A DNA stretch of 64,000 nt from Dipteronia dyeriana (taxonomy: Eukaryota; Streptophyta; Magnoliopsida; Sapindales; Sapindaceae), in the NCBI GenBank assembly GCA_032871835.1, contig CM065295.1:39182360-39246359 (forward strand), given 5' to 3'. Position 1 is the first letter of the stretch. Each line of letters starts with the position of its first letter. Both the position numbers and the translations under genes were made by a program. The notes beneath the pieces were generated by a model. That model saw only the letters and a list, made by a program, of their open reading frames with translations. It was not told the DNA's origin and ran no database searches. Below are positions 47,263 through 58,875 of the stretch, in pieces.

Positions 47263-48583
47263 TTGAAAAAAGACGAGAGACCGGAAACTAAGAAAGTCAA
47301 GATTGATCACAACCCTGGTCAAAACCAAAGAACCAGCCCCGAAGCCAATCAAGCAATACATACAATTTTTGGAGGACCTTCTACTGGGAGAAGCAACCGA
47401 GAACGAACTCAAGAAATCAGAGAAGCAGTAGAAGCAAGGAATAACTTCGACGTAAACTCAGTTGAACCAGACCCGAAAGGGGTAAAGGAAGGATGGGACC
47501 CAATAGTCTTTACAGAGGTAGATTCCCATGGCGTTGATGTTCGACCTAATGACGCTTTGGTTATAAGTGCCCGGATTGGCCATAGAAAAGTCCGGAGAAT
47601 TTTAATAGATAATGGGAGCTCAACAGACATCCTAAGTGTGGCCGTATAGGACCATCTAAGACTAGACCGAAAAGATTTACAGTCTTTCCATACTCCATTA
47701 AGAGGATTTGGGGGAATAGGCCAGGTCACTCGGGACGGTAAAACTACCTGTGAAGATCGGAACGGCACCATGCCAGATGACTGTTCTGCTCGATTTCGTG
47801 GTAGTTGACTTGGATAATTGGCCGTATAATGCATTATTGGGCCGGCCATTCCTGAATAAAACAAGGGCCGTGACGGCCACTTATGCATTAATGATCAAGT
47901 TCCCAACATAACAAGGGGTTGGGATAGTGAAGGGATCCCAAGAGATGGCCCGAAGAGCAAATCTGTCAGTATACAGAGACAAGCATGATGCTGCACAAGT
48001 ATTCAGCATAATGCAGCTAAATCAGTGTAATGAATCCTTGTCATTCGAACTAGATCCAAGGGAGGGCTCTAATGAATACAAGACAGAATTGGTTGAAATA
48101 CTACTCGAAGAAGACAAACCGGACAAAAAAATCAGGATTGGGGCCAACTTGGAAGGAAAAGTCAAGCGAGACTTGACCAATCTGCTTAGAGAGTACAAAG
48201 ATGTATTCGCCTGGAGTCACGAAGATATGATCGGGATAGATGTCAGAGTAATATCCCACAACCTCGCAGTTAGCCCGAATGCCAAACCGGTAATACAAAA
48301 GAGAAGATCGTTCAATCCTGAAAGAAGTCAAGCAATCAAACAAGAGGTGGAAAAGCTACTAGCGACTGGATCAATTAGAGAAGTCAGCTACCCCCAGTGG
48401 GTAGCCAACGTAGTCCTCGTCCAGAAGGAAAATGGACAATGGAGGATGTGCGTAGATTTCACGAATCTAAACAAGGCATGTCCAAAGGATAGCTTCCCAC
48501 TTCCAAGGATAGATCAGCTGGTGGATGCCACAGCAGGTCATGAATTACTCAGCTTCATGGACGCTTACTCAAGATATAATTAG
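47263..48583 (+). pseudogene. gypsy protease and start of reverse transcriptase
   Basis: 47263-47649 ends with the aspartic protease box RRILIDNGSSTDILSVAV (D-N-G-S-S). After a stop at 47647 and frame changes, 47927-48583 covers the RT linker and fingers: DVFAWSHEDMIGID, VQKENGQWRMCVDFTNLNKA and LLSFMDAYSRYN. It then meets TAG at 48581-48583 where an RT would read Gln (IRMN follows). Confidence 0.88.
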
Positions 48584-50668
48584 ATCCGGATGAACAAATC
48601 TGATGAAGAAAAATTAGCCTTCACAACGGATCAGGGTTTATATTGCTACACAGTATTGCCCTTCGGTTTAAAAAATGCAGGAGCTACGTACCAAAGGTTG
48701 GTCAACAAAATCTTCACTCGGTAAATAGGAAGAAACATGAAAGTGTACATTGATGACATGTTGACTAAAAGCGTCTCAGCAGATGAGCATGCCCGCGACC
48801 TCCGAGAGACATTTGATGTTTTGAGAAGATATCAGATGAAATTAAACCCAAACAAATGTTTATTCGGAGTCCACTCGGGAAGATTCTTGAGTTTTCAAGT
48901 CCATCAAAGAGAAATCGAAGTAAATCCTGAGAAGATCCAGGCTTTGCAAGAAACGACCTCACCTAAAACATTGAAAGATGTACAGCGCTTAACAGGGTGT
49001 TTAGCCTCCTTGGGAAGATTTATCTCAAGGGCTACAGACAGGTGCGCACCTTTCTTCAAGATAATCAAAAAAGGGAAAGGCTTGGAGTGGAATAAAGAGT
49101 GTGAGCAGACATTCTTAAAAATAAAAGAGTACTTGGGGCAAGCTCCCTTCCTCTCAAAACCACAAAAAGGGGAAATACTTCAGCTGTATCTGTCAATAAC
49201 CGAGCTTGCAGCAAGTTCAGTCTTAGTTAGAACAGAAGATGGAGTGCAGAAACCAGTGTATTATACTAGCAAGGCACTCGTACCGACCGAGACCAGGTAC
49301 TCACAGGCAGAGAAGATAGCCTTAGCATTGGTTTCAGCAGCAAAAAAGTTGAGACCATATTTTCAGGCCCATACGATCCAGGTTCTCACAAATTGCCCAT
49401 TAAGACAAATCTTACAAAAACCAGAGATATCAGGAAGACTTACTAAATGGGCAATCGAGTTAAGTGAATTCGATATTCATTATGTCCCCAGAACCTCCCT
49501 CAAAAGACAAGCGGTGGCAGACTTCATAGCCGAGTTCACAGAACCAAACCTGGTAGCAAAAAGACTGTTGGATAAAAGTTTCCCATGGAAACCATATGTT
49601 GATGGTTCTTCAAACACTTATGGCAGCGGGGCAGGGATCGTAGTTCGCACCCCAGAAGGAGATGATGTTGAATGTGCCATAAGATTTGATTTCAAAGCAA
49701 CCAATAATCAAGCCGAATACGAGGCATTATTAGCTGGACTCAGAGTCTGCATAGCTCTTGGGGCAGATGAAGTTGAGATATTCAGCGATTCACAAGTAGT
49801 TGTCAACCAGGTTATGGATAAGTACCAGGCCAAAGATGAAGGAATGATTGCCTACCGTGACATCGCAAAACAGCTCCTCCAAAAATTTAAAGAATACAAG
49901 ATCGCTCAGATCCCCAGAGAAGAAAATGAAAAGGCAGACGCTCTATCTAAATTAGCGTCAGCAACAACCTCAATCAGACCAAAGACCATTTCAGTTGCAC
50001 ACCTCCTTAAACCGAGTACAGTTGAACCTAAGCATTTGGAAATTTTAGAAATCCGAACACCGCAAGACGGTTGGATGGTCCAGCTGAGAAGGTTCCTGGA
50101 AGAAGGCGTACTCCCGAAAGATCCTGTATTAGCAAAGCGCATCAGGTATCGATCGGCTAGATATACCATGATCGGAGGAGAATTATACAGAAGGGGTTTC
50201 TCCCGAGCTCTCCAGAGATGTATACCGGAAGAAGATGCACATCGAATACTTCAAGAGATCCACGAAGGAGTTTGCGGGAACCACACTGGGGGTAGGAGTC
50301 TGGCGCATAAGGTACTCAGACAAGGCTATTATTGGCCTACACTTTTCTTAGATGCACAGCAGTGGTCGAAAAGTTGCAATACCTGTCAAAGGAATGCTAA
50401 CGATATCCGACAACCCCCAGAAAAACTCAGAAACCTCATTGCTCCATGGCCATTCGCCATGTGGGGACTAGACCTGATCAGGCCAATGCCAGCTGGGACA
50501 AGGGGTGGAGCGAAACACGCCATAGTAGCTGTCGATTATTTCATAAAATGGGCCGAAGCTGAAGCGCTAATGCATATCACGGAAGCCAACACCATAAATT
50601 TTATGAAGAAAAACATACTTTATAGGTTTGGAGTTCCGGACACTATAATCACTGACAATGGCACTTAG
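48584..50668 (+). pseudogene. gypsy RT, RNase H, second RNase H, integrase start
   Basis: After the TAG the frame continues (TVLPFGLKNAGATYQRLVNK), has one more stop just before 48737, then stays open to 50668. RT active site KVYIDDML near 48740; RNase H with KPVYYTSKAL and FDIHYVPR. A second archaeal-type RNase H follows (PYVDGSSNTYGSGAGIV, NNQAEYEALLAGLR, IFSDSQVVVNQV, about 49590-49950). Integrase follows: zinc finger H..H..C..C ending CNTCQRN, then core Asp residues in WGLDLI and IITDNGT. TAG at 50666-50668 replaces the Gln normally before FDN. Confidence 0.92.
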
Positions 50669-51310
50669 TTTGATAACCAAAAGTTCAGACAATTGTGCGA
50701 GAAGTATCATATTGCTAACTACTATGTGACACCAGCTTATCCACAAACAAACGGGCGAGTAGAAGCAGTAAATAAAATTATCAAGCACACCATTAAAGCA
50801 AAATTAGATGACAAAAAAGGAAGCTGGGTTGAAAAGCTTCCTGAAGTATTATGGGCATATCGGACGACAGCAAGGACGTCAACAGGAGAAACTCCGTTCA
50901 CCCTAGCGTTCGGAACAGATGCTGTCATCCCCATAGAAACATCGTATGTGTCCCCTCGGGTCAGGCTATACGATGAAGAACAAAATATTGATACGCTGCT
51001 ACAAAGTTTTAATGAGCTAGAAGAAAAAAGGGAAAAGTTCCGAATAAGAAATACAACCTATCAACAAAGAGTGGCTCGCCACTACAACTCTCGTGTTCGG
51101 ATCATGAAATTTCAGTTAGGAGACCTGGTGCTCAGGAAGGTGTCACTGAACACAAAAAATAGAGCCGCGGGATCCCTGGCTGACAAATGGGAAGGTCCAT
51201 ACAAGATCGAGGGGATAGTTGAAGATGAAGCTTATTGGATTGCTCGACCCAATGGAGGGGTGTTACCCCGACCATGCAATGCCCAATATCTGAAGATTTT
51301 CTATCCTTAA
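50669..51310 (+). pseudogene. gypsy integrase, C-terminal part
   Basis: In frame with the preceding stretch after the TAG. AYPQTNGRVEAVNKIIKH carries the catalytic Glu. Then VLWAYRTTARTSTGETPF and the C-terminal GPYKIEGIVEDEAYW block, ending at 51310. Apart from the upstream TAG this part is intact. Confidence 0.9.
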
Positions 51311-51889
51311 AAAATATATATATTTGTATTGAATATTTTATTCTTTTATTGGTAGGATAAATATTAAACTGTAATTTAAATCTGTCGATTTTTGCAGTAA
51401 TAAATAAAATTACTCCGAATTTCCAAAAGGATAGCATCTAGTTCGGGATTTCAAAAAAAAAGGGCATATGATAATAAGAACATATGGAAGCAGAGCATGT
51501 TAATAAGAACATGCAAATAGAATTCTCGGGACCATCAAATCCTGAATGGGCGGAGAAACTCGTAGGAGCATGCCAGCCTAGTAGAGTCAAAATAACCTTC
51601 GCAAAAAGGCAAACCCGATGCACCAGACTTTAAAAAAATGCTCGGGACGCTATCGGGAGAAATTCCGGTGAAATGCGTAGCTGTGTTGAAGCAACTTAAA
51701 AAAAAAGGAGCTCAACGATTCGGCAAAACCTTGCGCATAAAAACTAGGAAGACGTCCTTGGTATTGTGTAAGGACTCGAACGTATGATCATGGTGAGCCT
51801 TGATGTAACATTCGGATAGCAACCGAGTATGAAACAAGTGAAAAACTTGTCTCAAGATGACTCGGTTAATAATAAATAAGCCAGTTTAA

Positions 51890-52345
51890 TATGATACTTG
51901 GCAATTGAAGTCATTCGGGTAACAGCCGGTTTAATAAGATACTTGGTTAAGTTACCCGAACAACGAAGAAGCATGTTTAATAATATACTTGGCAATTGAA
52001 GTTATTCGGGTAACAACCGGTTTAATAAGATACTCGGTTAAGTTATCCAAACATCGAAGAAGCCAGTTTAATAAGATACTTGGCAATTGAAGTTATTCGG
52101 GTAACAACCGGTTTAATAAGATACTCGGTTAAGTTACCCAAACATCAAAGAAGGCAGTTTAATAAGATACTTGGCAATTGAAGTTATTCGGGTAACAACC
52201 GGTTTCATAAGATACTCGGTTAAGTTACCCGAACATCAAAGAAGCCAGTTTAATAAGATACTTGGCAATTGAAGTTATCCGGGTAACAACCGGTTTAATA
52301 AGATACTCGGTTAAGTTACCCGACCATCAGCCAATTTAATACAAC
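51890..52345 (+). repeat. ~90 bp tandem repeat in gypsy 3' region
   Basis: Five units, each with ACTTGGCAATTGAAGTTATT, CGGGTAACAACCGGTTTAAT and ACTCGGTTAAGTTACCCGAA blocks, lying between integrase and the 3' end of the antisense gene. Tat-type elements are known for hypervariable tandem repeats here that can seed satellites. Confidence 0.92.
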
Positions 52346-52603
52346 ACTCGGCAACAATTAGCAAAAATAGACCAAAACCATTCAACTCATAACAAAATTG
52401 AATTTTATTGCTGTTAAAAGAATGGTTACAGTTCAAAGAATGGTTCTTTACAAGTAAAAAATAAAGAATCAGAATCTTCTACAAATCTATAAAATTAAGG
52501 TTGCGAGGATTTCGAGTCTTTGCCAATACTCGGATCTGGCACCGTATTCACGAAGCAGACTCTCATTGGATGGCCAAGTAATATCGTCGACAGTATCATC
52601 CCT

Positions 52604-55226
52604 CTACTGGCTGTAATCTTCACCCGGGACTGGCCCGACATCCGGGACTACACCCTCAACCGACTCTTGACTTGCGTAAAAAGTTGAGAGAGAGTGCTCG
52701 GACGGAATCTCTAAATGCATAGGATGAGGCTCTTTGCCTTGACTATGGCAGTAGGCTCTCCATTCCTTCTTCTGAATCTGAAGAGATTCCAATGACCGGT
52801 CCACATGGTGTTTGATTGACAGCTCCCAATTAGCACGACCCTTCTCGGTCGCCCTATTCTTGACTTTGAAGAATTCGTCGGCCGAAACTAGCCCACGTTG
52901 AAATTCCTGAAGAAGTAGGGCATCGTAAGCAGGGGATCTTTTAAAACGATCCACCCCTTGGACTTCCAGCTCCAACCTGGCCTCTCGGGAAAGGGATTCA
53001 ACTGTCAGCACTTGGCGTTCCAAATCTTTAATTTTTTGGACATACGCCAACTTTGCCTGCTCCGCCTCCTACTCGGCCTTAAGCATGGATTCTTCAGCAG
53101 AAGAAAGATGATTTTGAAGCGATGCAACCTTCTCCTCTGCCAAAGATGCCTTGTCCTCGGCTTCAACCTGCTTCGCCAGGCAGTGGTCAGCAAATATCTG
53201 TACAAAGCCGACCTTCTGCTGATAAGCCTACTCAGCTCGAGCACGACCCTCTTCACTCGCCTTCAGCTGAGCCTCCAGACGCCTTATCCTATCAGCTTGA
53301 CATTGCTGCGTCTGAACAAGCTCAGCAAATTCGGCCACCATCTGCAAAAAATATACTTAGAAATCCGACAAAAGCAAAACAATAAACTGAGTCAGAATTA
53401 ACTGAATCAGATTTAACTTACATAAGATGCGCCGTTGAAATTTTTTTGGAGACGTTCGGTCAGTGAACCATCTCTAAAACTGCTCCAGCGGTCCTCCCCG
53501 ATATAATCCCGATCGGAGGACATCTCCTGTAGCATATCCCGGGGAGAAAGGAATAAAGGCACCCCCGAGGGTTCAGCTCCCAGATTTCCAAACTCTGGGG
53601 AAGGAGAAGCCCTGTTCGGCTCTAAGGATGGAGAAGGTACCCTCAAAGGTTCAGCCCCCATATCTCCAACTTCGGGGGTAGAAGAAGCTCTACTCGGTTC
53701 TGAAGTGGCTGCATTTACTGATGCTCCAGCACCAACACTCGGGGCAATCTCATCCGCAACATCTTCATCGCTGAAGTCAATGAATGAGACTACCTGAGGA
53801 ACTTTGAAAGGACGAGATGGTGAACTAACTGCCTTTCGCTTCTCACCCCGAGAACGGTGGAAGTTAAGATCAGCAGCAGGATCTTCTAACGGATTGTCCC
53901 GAAAAGACTCAAAGAATTCGGCACCGGCGGACACTTGATCCGTTAAGACGTTACCACCATCGCCAGCTTCAAACCGTCCAACAGGCTCTTCACTTAGACC
54001 CTTATACTGCCTCTCCCTATTTTCAGGCAGTTGGGTGTCAGTCGGCTCACCTTGGCCACTTCGACCAACGAATTCTTGAGTAGAAGGCTGAGCACCACGA
54101 TCAACGCACTTGGGAATTTCCTCAGCGATATCAATTTCCTCATCAAGCTCAGGTAGAGCAATACCCTCATCGCCCTGACGGGAAGCTTCCTTTCTACTCG
54201 CTTGTGAATCGCCTTCACCTGGCGAGCCTGAAGATCGCAGACAACGTCCGTATCGAACACTAAAAAAATTAAATAAAAAAGAAAATGGAAAAGCAGAGAA
54301 ATACAACAGAGTACGTGGGTTACTTACAATGCCTGCGATGGCCCGAAATCTGTTTGAAGAAGCCGAGCTTTATCAAGTCATCCTCTTTGAAAAGATAGCT
54401 CTTGCTCCTATTTGAAAAGAGTACGAACAGCTGCCCGTATCAGCCGCTTCAGCTCTGAATCACTATAGTCGATTGTTTTCTTGTTCCACACTTAGGGGAA
54501 ACAGAAGAAACGGGGAACACTCAGCACCTTTTGGGAATCCCCAGATCGAACAGTGACGTCGAGCCTGAGAGTCCCTCCACCAAAAAACCAACTGTTCTTC
54601 CAAAAATTGTTGGATGTGGGGAATCCCCATATAAAGCCCATCTTTTTCAAGTCATCAGAAGCATCGACCCCCCGATTCACCTTCGCTTCTTTGGGGACCC
54701 AACCGTCTGAAGGAGTAGACGCAAGAAAATAGGTCCCCGTTCTGCTAACCTGCCTCAGCGTAAAGAAGTGCTTGATTTCATTTGGGGAAGGCGGCGAAAG
54801 GTTCATTCGACTGAACATGTGCCACATACACATCAAGGCTTTGTAACTATTCGGGGCCAACTGAGCTGGGGCTATCCCTGCCTCAGCCAAAAACCAGGCA
54901 ATCTGAAGGGGAAGTGTGACGCCGCAGCAAAGCATCGATCCGTAAATCGCGACCATGCCCTCAGGATGATTCCATACGGCTCTATCCCCCGCAGGAACTA
55001 AAGTGACCGAGTCGGGCAAGTCGAATCGGGAGCGGTATTTCTCTATCTCAGTTGGCCCGACCATATTCGGCTCAGTATCAAAGCCACTCGGGCGAGTGTC
55101 AGAAAACAAAAGACGAGACGCCCTGCATACTTCATCAACGTCGCCCTCGTTAACAGTCTGTTCCCTGGTCTTAACGCTGCTTGAGCCGTGCTTGTATACC
55201 TTACTTGTGCTTTGATGTTTACCCAT
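52604..55226 (-). pseudogene. antisense gene of Tat-type gypsy element (gypsy-type 'Transposase_28' domain, coiled coil)
   Basis: Minus strand, ATG at 55226. First exon holds a domain like the plant 'putative gypsy type transposon' family (GVTLPLQIAWFLAEAGIAPA, QLAPNSYKALMCMWHMFSRM, then WGFPTSNNFWKNSWFF). The frame runs on past stops near 54493, 54408 and 54390. Then an intron appears to use a strong pyrimidine tract and TTTTAG acceptor near 54255. The second exon (to 53413) is acidic, Ser/Pro-rich and carries two related blocks (PSPEFGNLGAEPSGVP and STPEVGDMGAEPLRVP). The third (about 53340-52604) is a long coiled coil (VQTQQCQADRIRRLEAQLKA, ERQVLTVESLSREARLELEV). Two TAG codons interrupt it. 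Extra antisense frames in this place are known for Tat elements; their role is not. Confidence 0.78.
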
Positions 55227-55954
55227 CCTTCGAGAAGATACCCTGTGATCAGAAATATCAGAATCAGAACTAGATGGAGAACTCGATACAGGACTGAAGG
55301 TGACGTCAGGGTGAAGCCCATAAACATCAACCTCTAAAAATGGAGGTTCATCTATTGGGATATCCCCCAGTAATCATCTAATGCAATATACTAACTGGAT
55401 AACCCCACGCTCTAATGCATCAAAAGCGATTTTAAAGAGACGATGTAGGGAAGATGGCCCCATTAAAACTAACCTTGAATAGAGATTGATGCAAGATCTT
55501 CAAGCGGAGAATTGCGAACTTCTGGATAAAGAAATCTTAGTTTAAAGAGATTTATGCTGAATTTTTGAGAATAAACCAAAAATGTCTCTCAGCGAAGAAT
55601 TTAAAGGTGAGACGGCACAAAACCCTAGGATTTCAAAACGGGAAATTTTTTTTGATGAAACTCGATGACATAGGTGGCGCTTGGGGAAAAGCAAAAATCA
55701 TTTCTCATAAATGATATTGAAAAACGAAGAGACGAGGGACGCGTGTCAAGAAAGGAAGTAGCCCTCAACCGTCAAAACTTTAAAATGTCGCTATCATTTA
55801 AGATCTTAGGTGATAAAGCGAATCGAAATTACAGAGTCACCATTAAAACGCGTCATTACGACAAGACGACTTTTCTGACGAAAGAAAATCAAGATGATTA
55901 AAATACTCTTGCCCGAAATAAAATCTTCTCGGCAAAAATATTTTAAAGGGGTAT

Positions 55955-56827
55955 TGTTGTATGTAAATTTTTCCAAGCATACACGTCATTGACAGGAAGG
56001 AAAAAATAGCCAGGTGGATGCTCAAATAGGCATCCGGGAAATATCCTACAAGGCATCATTAAAGAGAAGAAAGCCCGAGTAAGCATATACTGAATAAAAC
56101 CTACTCGGGATCAGCTAACAGCACTCGGGATTGGTTAAATAACACTTCCACTCGGGCTCAAACGGTACTACTCGGGACCATCAGGTATTAACTCTTACTC
56201 AGGAATAAATACGACTCGAGTAAGAACTTGGTGCTTATTTCATACGGATTGTCATTAAATACATGAAGATATCCATCAGGAAGGAATCCCAAATGAAATA
56301 GAGTATTAAATTAGAAGAGTCCCCAATCAGGAAATAACTTGATTTCTTTACGAATACTACATTCTTATAAGGAAACAAGTTCAAATTGAACTGCACTACT
56401 AGGATCCCACTCGATTTCCATGAGACTCCGAAACAGGAAAGAAGACAAATCAACCTCAAGCAAGTAACCGAATTACAATTAAATACAAAGATCTTGTATT
56501 ACTTGTACAAAGCAGATTAGGGTTCTATAAGCATATAAATAGACCCATAATCTGGCTCAAAAAGATATAGGCAATATAGCATACAGCAATAACAGAAAAT
56601 ACAGAGAGGAAAAAGAGAGATCGAGAGCTTGTAAAACATCTTATTCTCTTAGTGGATTTTGGCTTGGTTGATCTTTCAACCACCCGTGGATGTTTCTCCG
56701 GCCGTCGGAGTTTTACCACGTAATTTTTGTCTTTGTTACTCTCTCTGCATCTCTTTCTCTTTAAATCAATAGCAGGAATCCAATCCTTGTTGGCTTTTCT
56801 GGCATTATCCAGAAATCATTGTCAACA
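55955..56827 (+). repeat. gypsy right LTR (873 bp)
   Basis: Differs from the left LTR by only scattered substitutions and single-base indels in the stretches I compared (an estimated few per cent; not computed). Confidence 0.93.
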
Positions 56828-57078
56828 CTATCCATTGATGCACTCTAAATGAACTTAGATGATGCAAGATGAAGTTTTGATGCACATGGGAATACTTTGA
56901 GTGATTAAAAATGAGTTCTTGAAAGTGTTTTTCCTTTGAAATGTGTTATACTGAAAATATTTTATGTTCTGAACTCTTACATGACCTTAAAACATTGAGT
57001 TATATATATATATATAAGATCCAAAAAAAGTAAGGTCGTTTTGGAAAAAAACGTTCCAGCTTCCTCTGTGTACGCTGG

Positions 57079-57360
57079 TTACGTGCGCTGGTCGAGTAGC
57101 GCACCACCAGCGCACAACCTATTTTTTACAATAGGCATTGGACGAATCGCACATCCTAGTGGCGCAATACAAGCACAAATTCTCTGGAATGTTTCCGCTG
57201 TTGAGGCTGCGCTAGTGGAGTAGCGCACCACCAGCGCACACCCACTTTTTTCAACTGTGCGTGGGTGCAACAGCGCAGCTCATTGGTGCATGACTAGCGG
57301 CTTTCCACTGGAATGTTGCGCTGGTCGAGTAGCGCACCACCAGTGCACAACCTGATTTCA
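57079..57360. repeat. three-copy GCGC hairpin repeat
   Basis: GCGCTGGTCGAGTAGCGCAC followed by CACCAGCGC recurs near 57087, 57209 (slightly changed) and 57313. Each copy can fold, GCGCTGGT pairing with ACCAGCGC. Spacing is about 120 and 104 bp. It lies in the right half of the solo LTR. Confidence 0.8.
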
Positions 57361-57912
57361 ACTATCAAACATACAATTTCAACAAGTTCAAGAGTGATGA
57401 AACATGCATCCTATTCTAATGTCAAACATGACATAAAACATTTAATTACAAGGTGCAAATAAATCAATAAGAGTCATCAAAATGCACACAAGAAAACACT
57501 CAACATATAAGAATTAAAGTTATGCATGAATTTGTGAGTGTGTGCAACTATCTCTTCAAAGTAAGTAAGCACAAGAATTTTACCTTCGGTGCTTCTCCTC
57601 TTGAGGTCTTGAGAGCCTAAGCTACCCTTACATAATACCCCAAAAATGTGATTTGTTCACGAAATAAGCCAATCAACAAATGAGGACTTTACAATAATTC
57701 TTTTCGGAATTTATACATATAAAAATTATTACACTAATAAAATATATGTATCGACAGGAAATTATAATCAATATAAAGAAGATGAAGAAAATCTTACCAA
57801 CGTTTGCAGACTCCTTCAGTTTACAATATGCTCCTGTCTGAACCACTCGATCTTCCTCGCTATCTTCCGGGATTGGTAACTACGTGTGGGTGCATCACGG
57901 TCTCGAGATCAG

Positions 57913-58745
57913 CCCCGTCCTGCAGCTGTTTTTCAGTCTGTTTTCGTTTTTATTTTTTAAAAACGATTTCGAAAACTCGTTCGTTAACCGTTTTTCATTT
58001 TATTTTCGAAAAAAAATATGGAAAACAAAACCAGTGTTAAAAGTTAAAAATTTGAAAAACACAAAATACTTGTTTTTTGTTTTTGTTTTTGTTTTTCATT
58101 TTGTTTTTCACTTTTTTTACATATAAAAAAACTTTTTTTAAACTATTAATTGTATTATTATATGTTTGATATGGCTAGTACAAGACGGGACAAGATTTTT
58201 AAATGACCAAAATACCCCTTATATATCCAGAATAATTTATTTCTAACTAGAACTAAAAGCAATCATGTAATAATAATAATAATTATTATATATATATATA
58301 TATTATAATATTATATATTAATATTATATATTATATTATATATTATAATATATTATTATAATATAATATATATATATATATATTTTTTTTAATTATTTAT
58401 TTATAATTTAAGAGTTTAGTTTTGATTACTTCATTTTTTGATATGTTTTTTTGAATTAATTTTTATGTGTTACTTTTGTTTAATTTAAAAATTACAATTC
58501 AGAAATTATATTGGTTAATTATGTAATCAATTTGTTTATAGTTGTGATAATATTAAACAAAATGCCACAATTGATATTTCAATTTTTGATAGTTTTCGGT
58601 AAACCTACCAGACACGTTTTTTCCGTTTTCATTTTCAAAATACAGCTTTCAGTATATGCTACCAGACGCGTTTTCAGAATTCGAAATTGAAATAAAAAAT
58701 ACTGTTTTAATTTTCATTTTTATTTTTGAAAAACATCAACTGAAA
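57913..58745. mobile_element. AT-rich MITE-like insertion in copia 5' LTR
   Basis: The copia LTR copy at 34400 lacks this segment. Both ends contain opposed GTTTTC/GAAAAC and ATTTTTATTTTT/AAAAATAAAAAT blocks, and ACCAGACGCGTTTTC near 58647. A few LTR bases are missing at the site and no clean duplication is seen, so class and limits are uncertain. No coding potential. Confidence 0.5.
58262..58390. repeat. AT-only palindromic stretch
   Basis: About 130 bp of A and T only, with repeated ATATTATAATAT-type palindromes and an (AT)n run. Confidence 0.85.
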
Positions 58746-58875
58746 ATCGCATACTTAAGAAACTCTTTCTTTATTTTCGTTGTGCAACACTTGCACTGTT
58801 TGCATCTCATACGCACACACTGGCAAATTAAATTGAAAAACATGTGTCCTTCTGATTGCCCAAAAGCAAAAATAT

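Larger units (their letters stand above)
44802..56827 (+). mobile_element. Ty3/gypsy retrotransposon, Tat type, 12.0 kb (TSD ctatc)
   Basis: TSD ctatc at 44797-44801 and 56828-56832. LTRs 44802-45673 and 55955-56827, nearly equal in length and very similar. Primer site TTGGCGCTAGAGGGAGGGG from 45675; polypurine tract TTAAAGGGGTAT at 55943-55954. Order gag, protease, reverse transcriptase, RNase H, second (archaeal-type) RNase H, integrase, tandem repeat, antisense gene. The double RNase H, long size and antisense gene are Tat-lineage marks. Coding parts have several stops, so this copy is probably dead, but LTR similarity suggests the youngest insertion in the stack. Confidence 0.93.
44081..57693. 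mobile_element. solo LTR (~1.58 kb) split by gypsy element, TSD ataat
   Basis: Inserted in the copia 5' LTR with ataat at 44076-44080 and 57694-57698. Ends TGAAACAAAT and GACTTTACA fit TG..CA LTR ends in either direction. Removing the gypsy element and one TSD leaves about 1582 bp with no gag or pol. The left part contains CTAGGGGGGGTGAATAG, and the right part the three-copy GCGC hairpin repeat. Family and orientation not determined. Confidence 0.65.
34400..58870 (-). mobile_element. Ty1/copia element, minus strand, with nested insertions, 5' end cut off
   Basis: Read on the minus strand: 5' LTR (right), primer site, 1.5-kb leader, gag, integrase, reverse transcriptase, RNase H, 3' LTR (left). 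The 5' LTR appears at 43982-44080, 57699-57912 and about 58745-58870. These pieces align in order with the 3' LTR's outer part (34400-34820), which proves the insertions between them are later. The 5' LTR stops abruptly at about 58870 against MULE sequence, so the element lacks its outer 5' end and no target duplication can be tested. Left flank bases are taaag. Confidence 0.85.
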
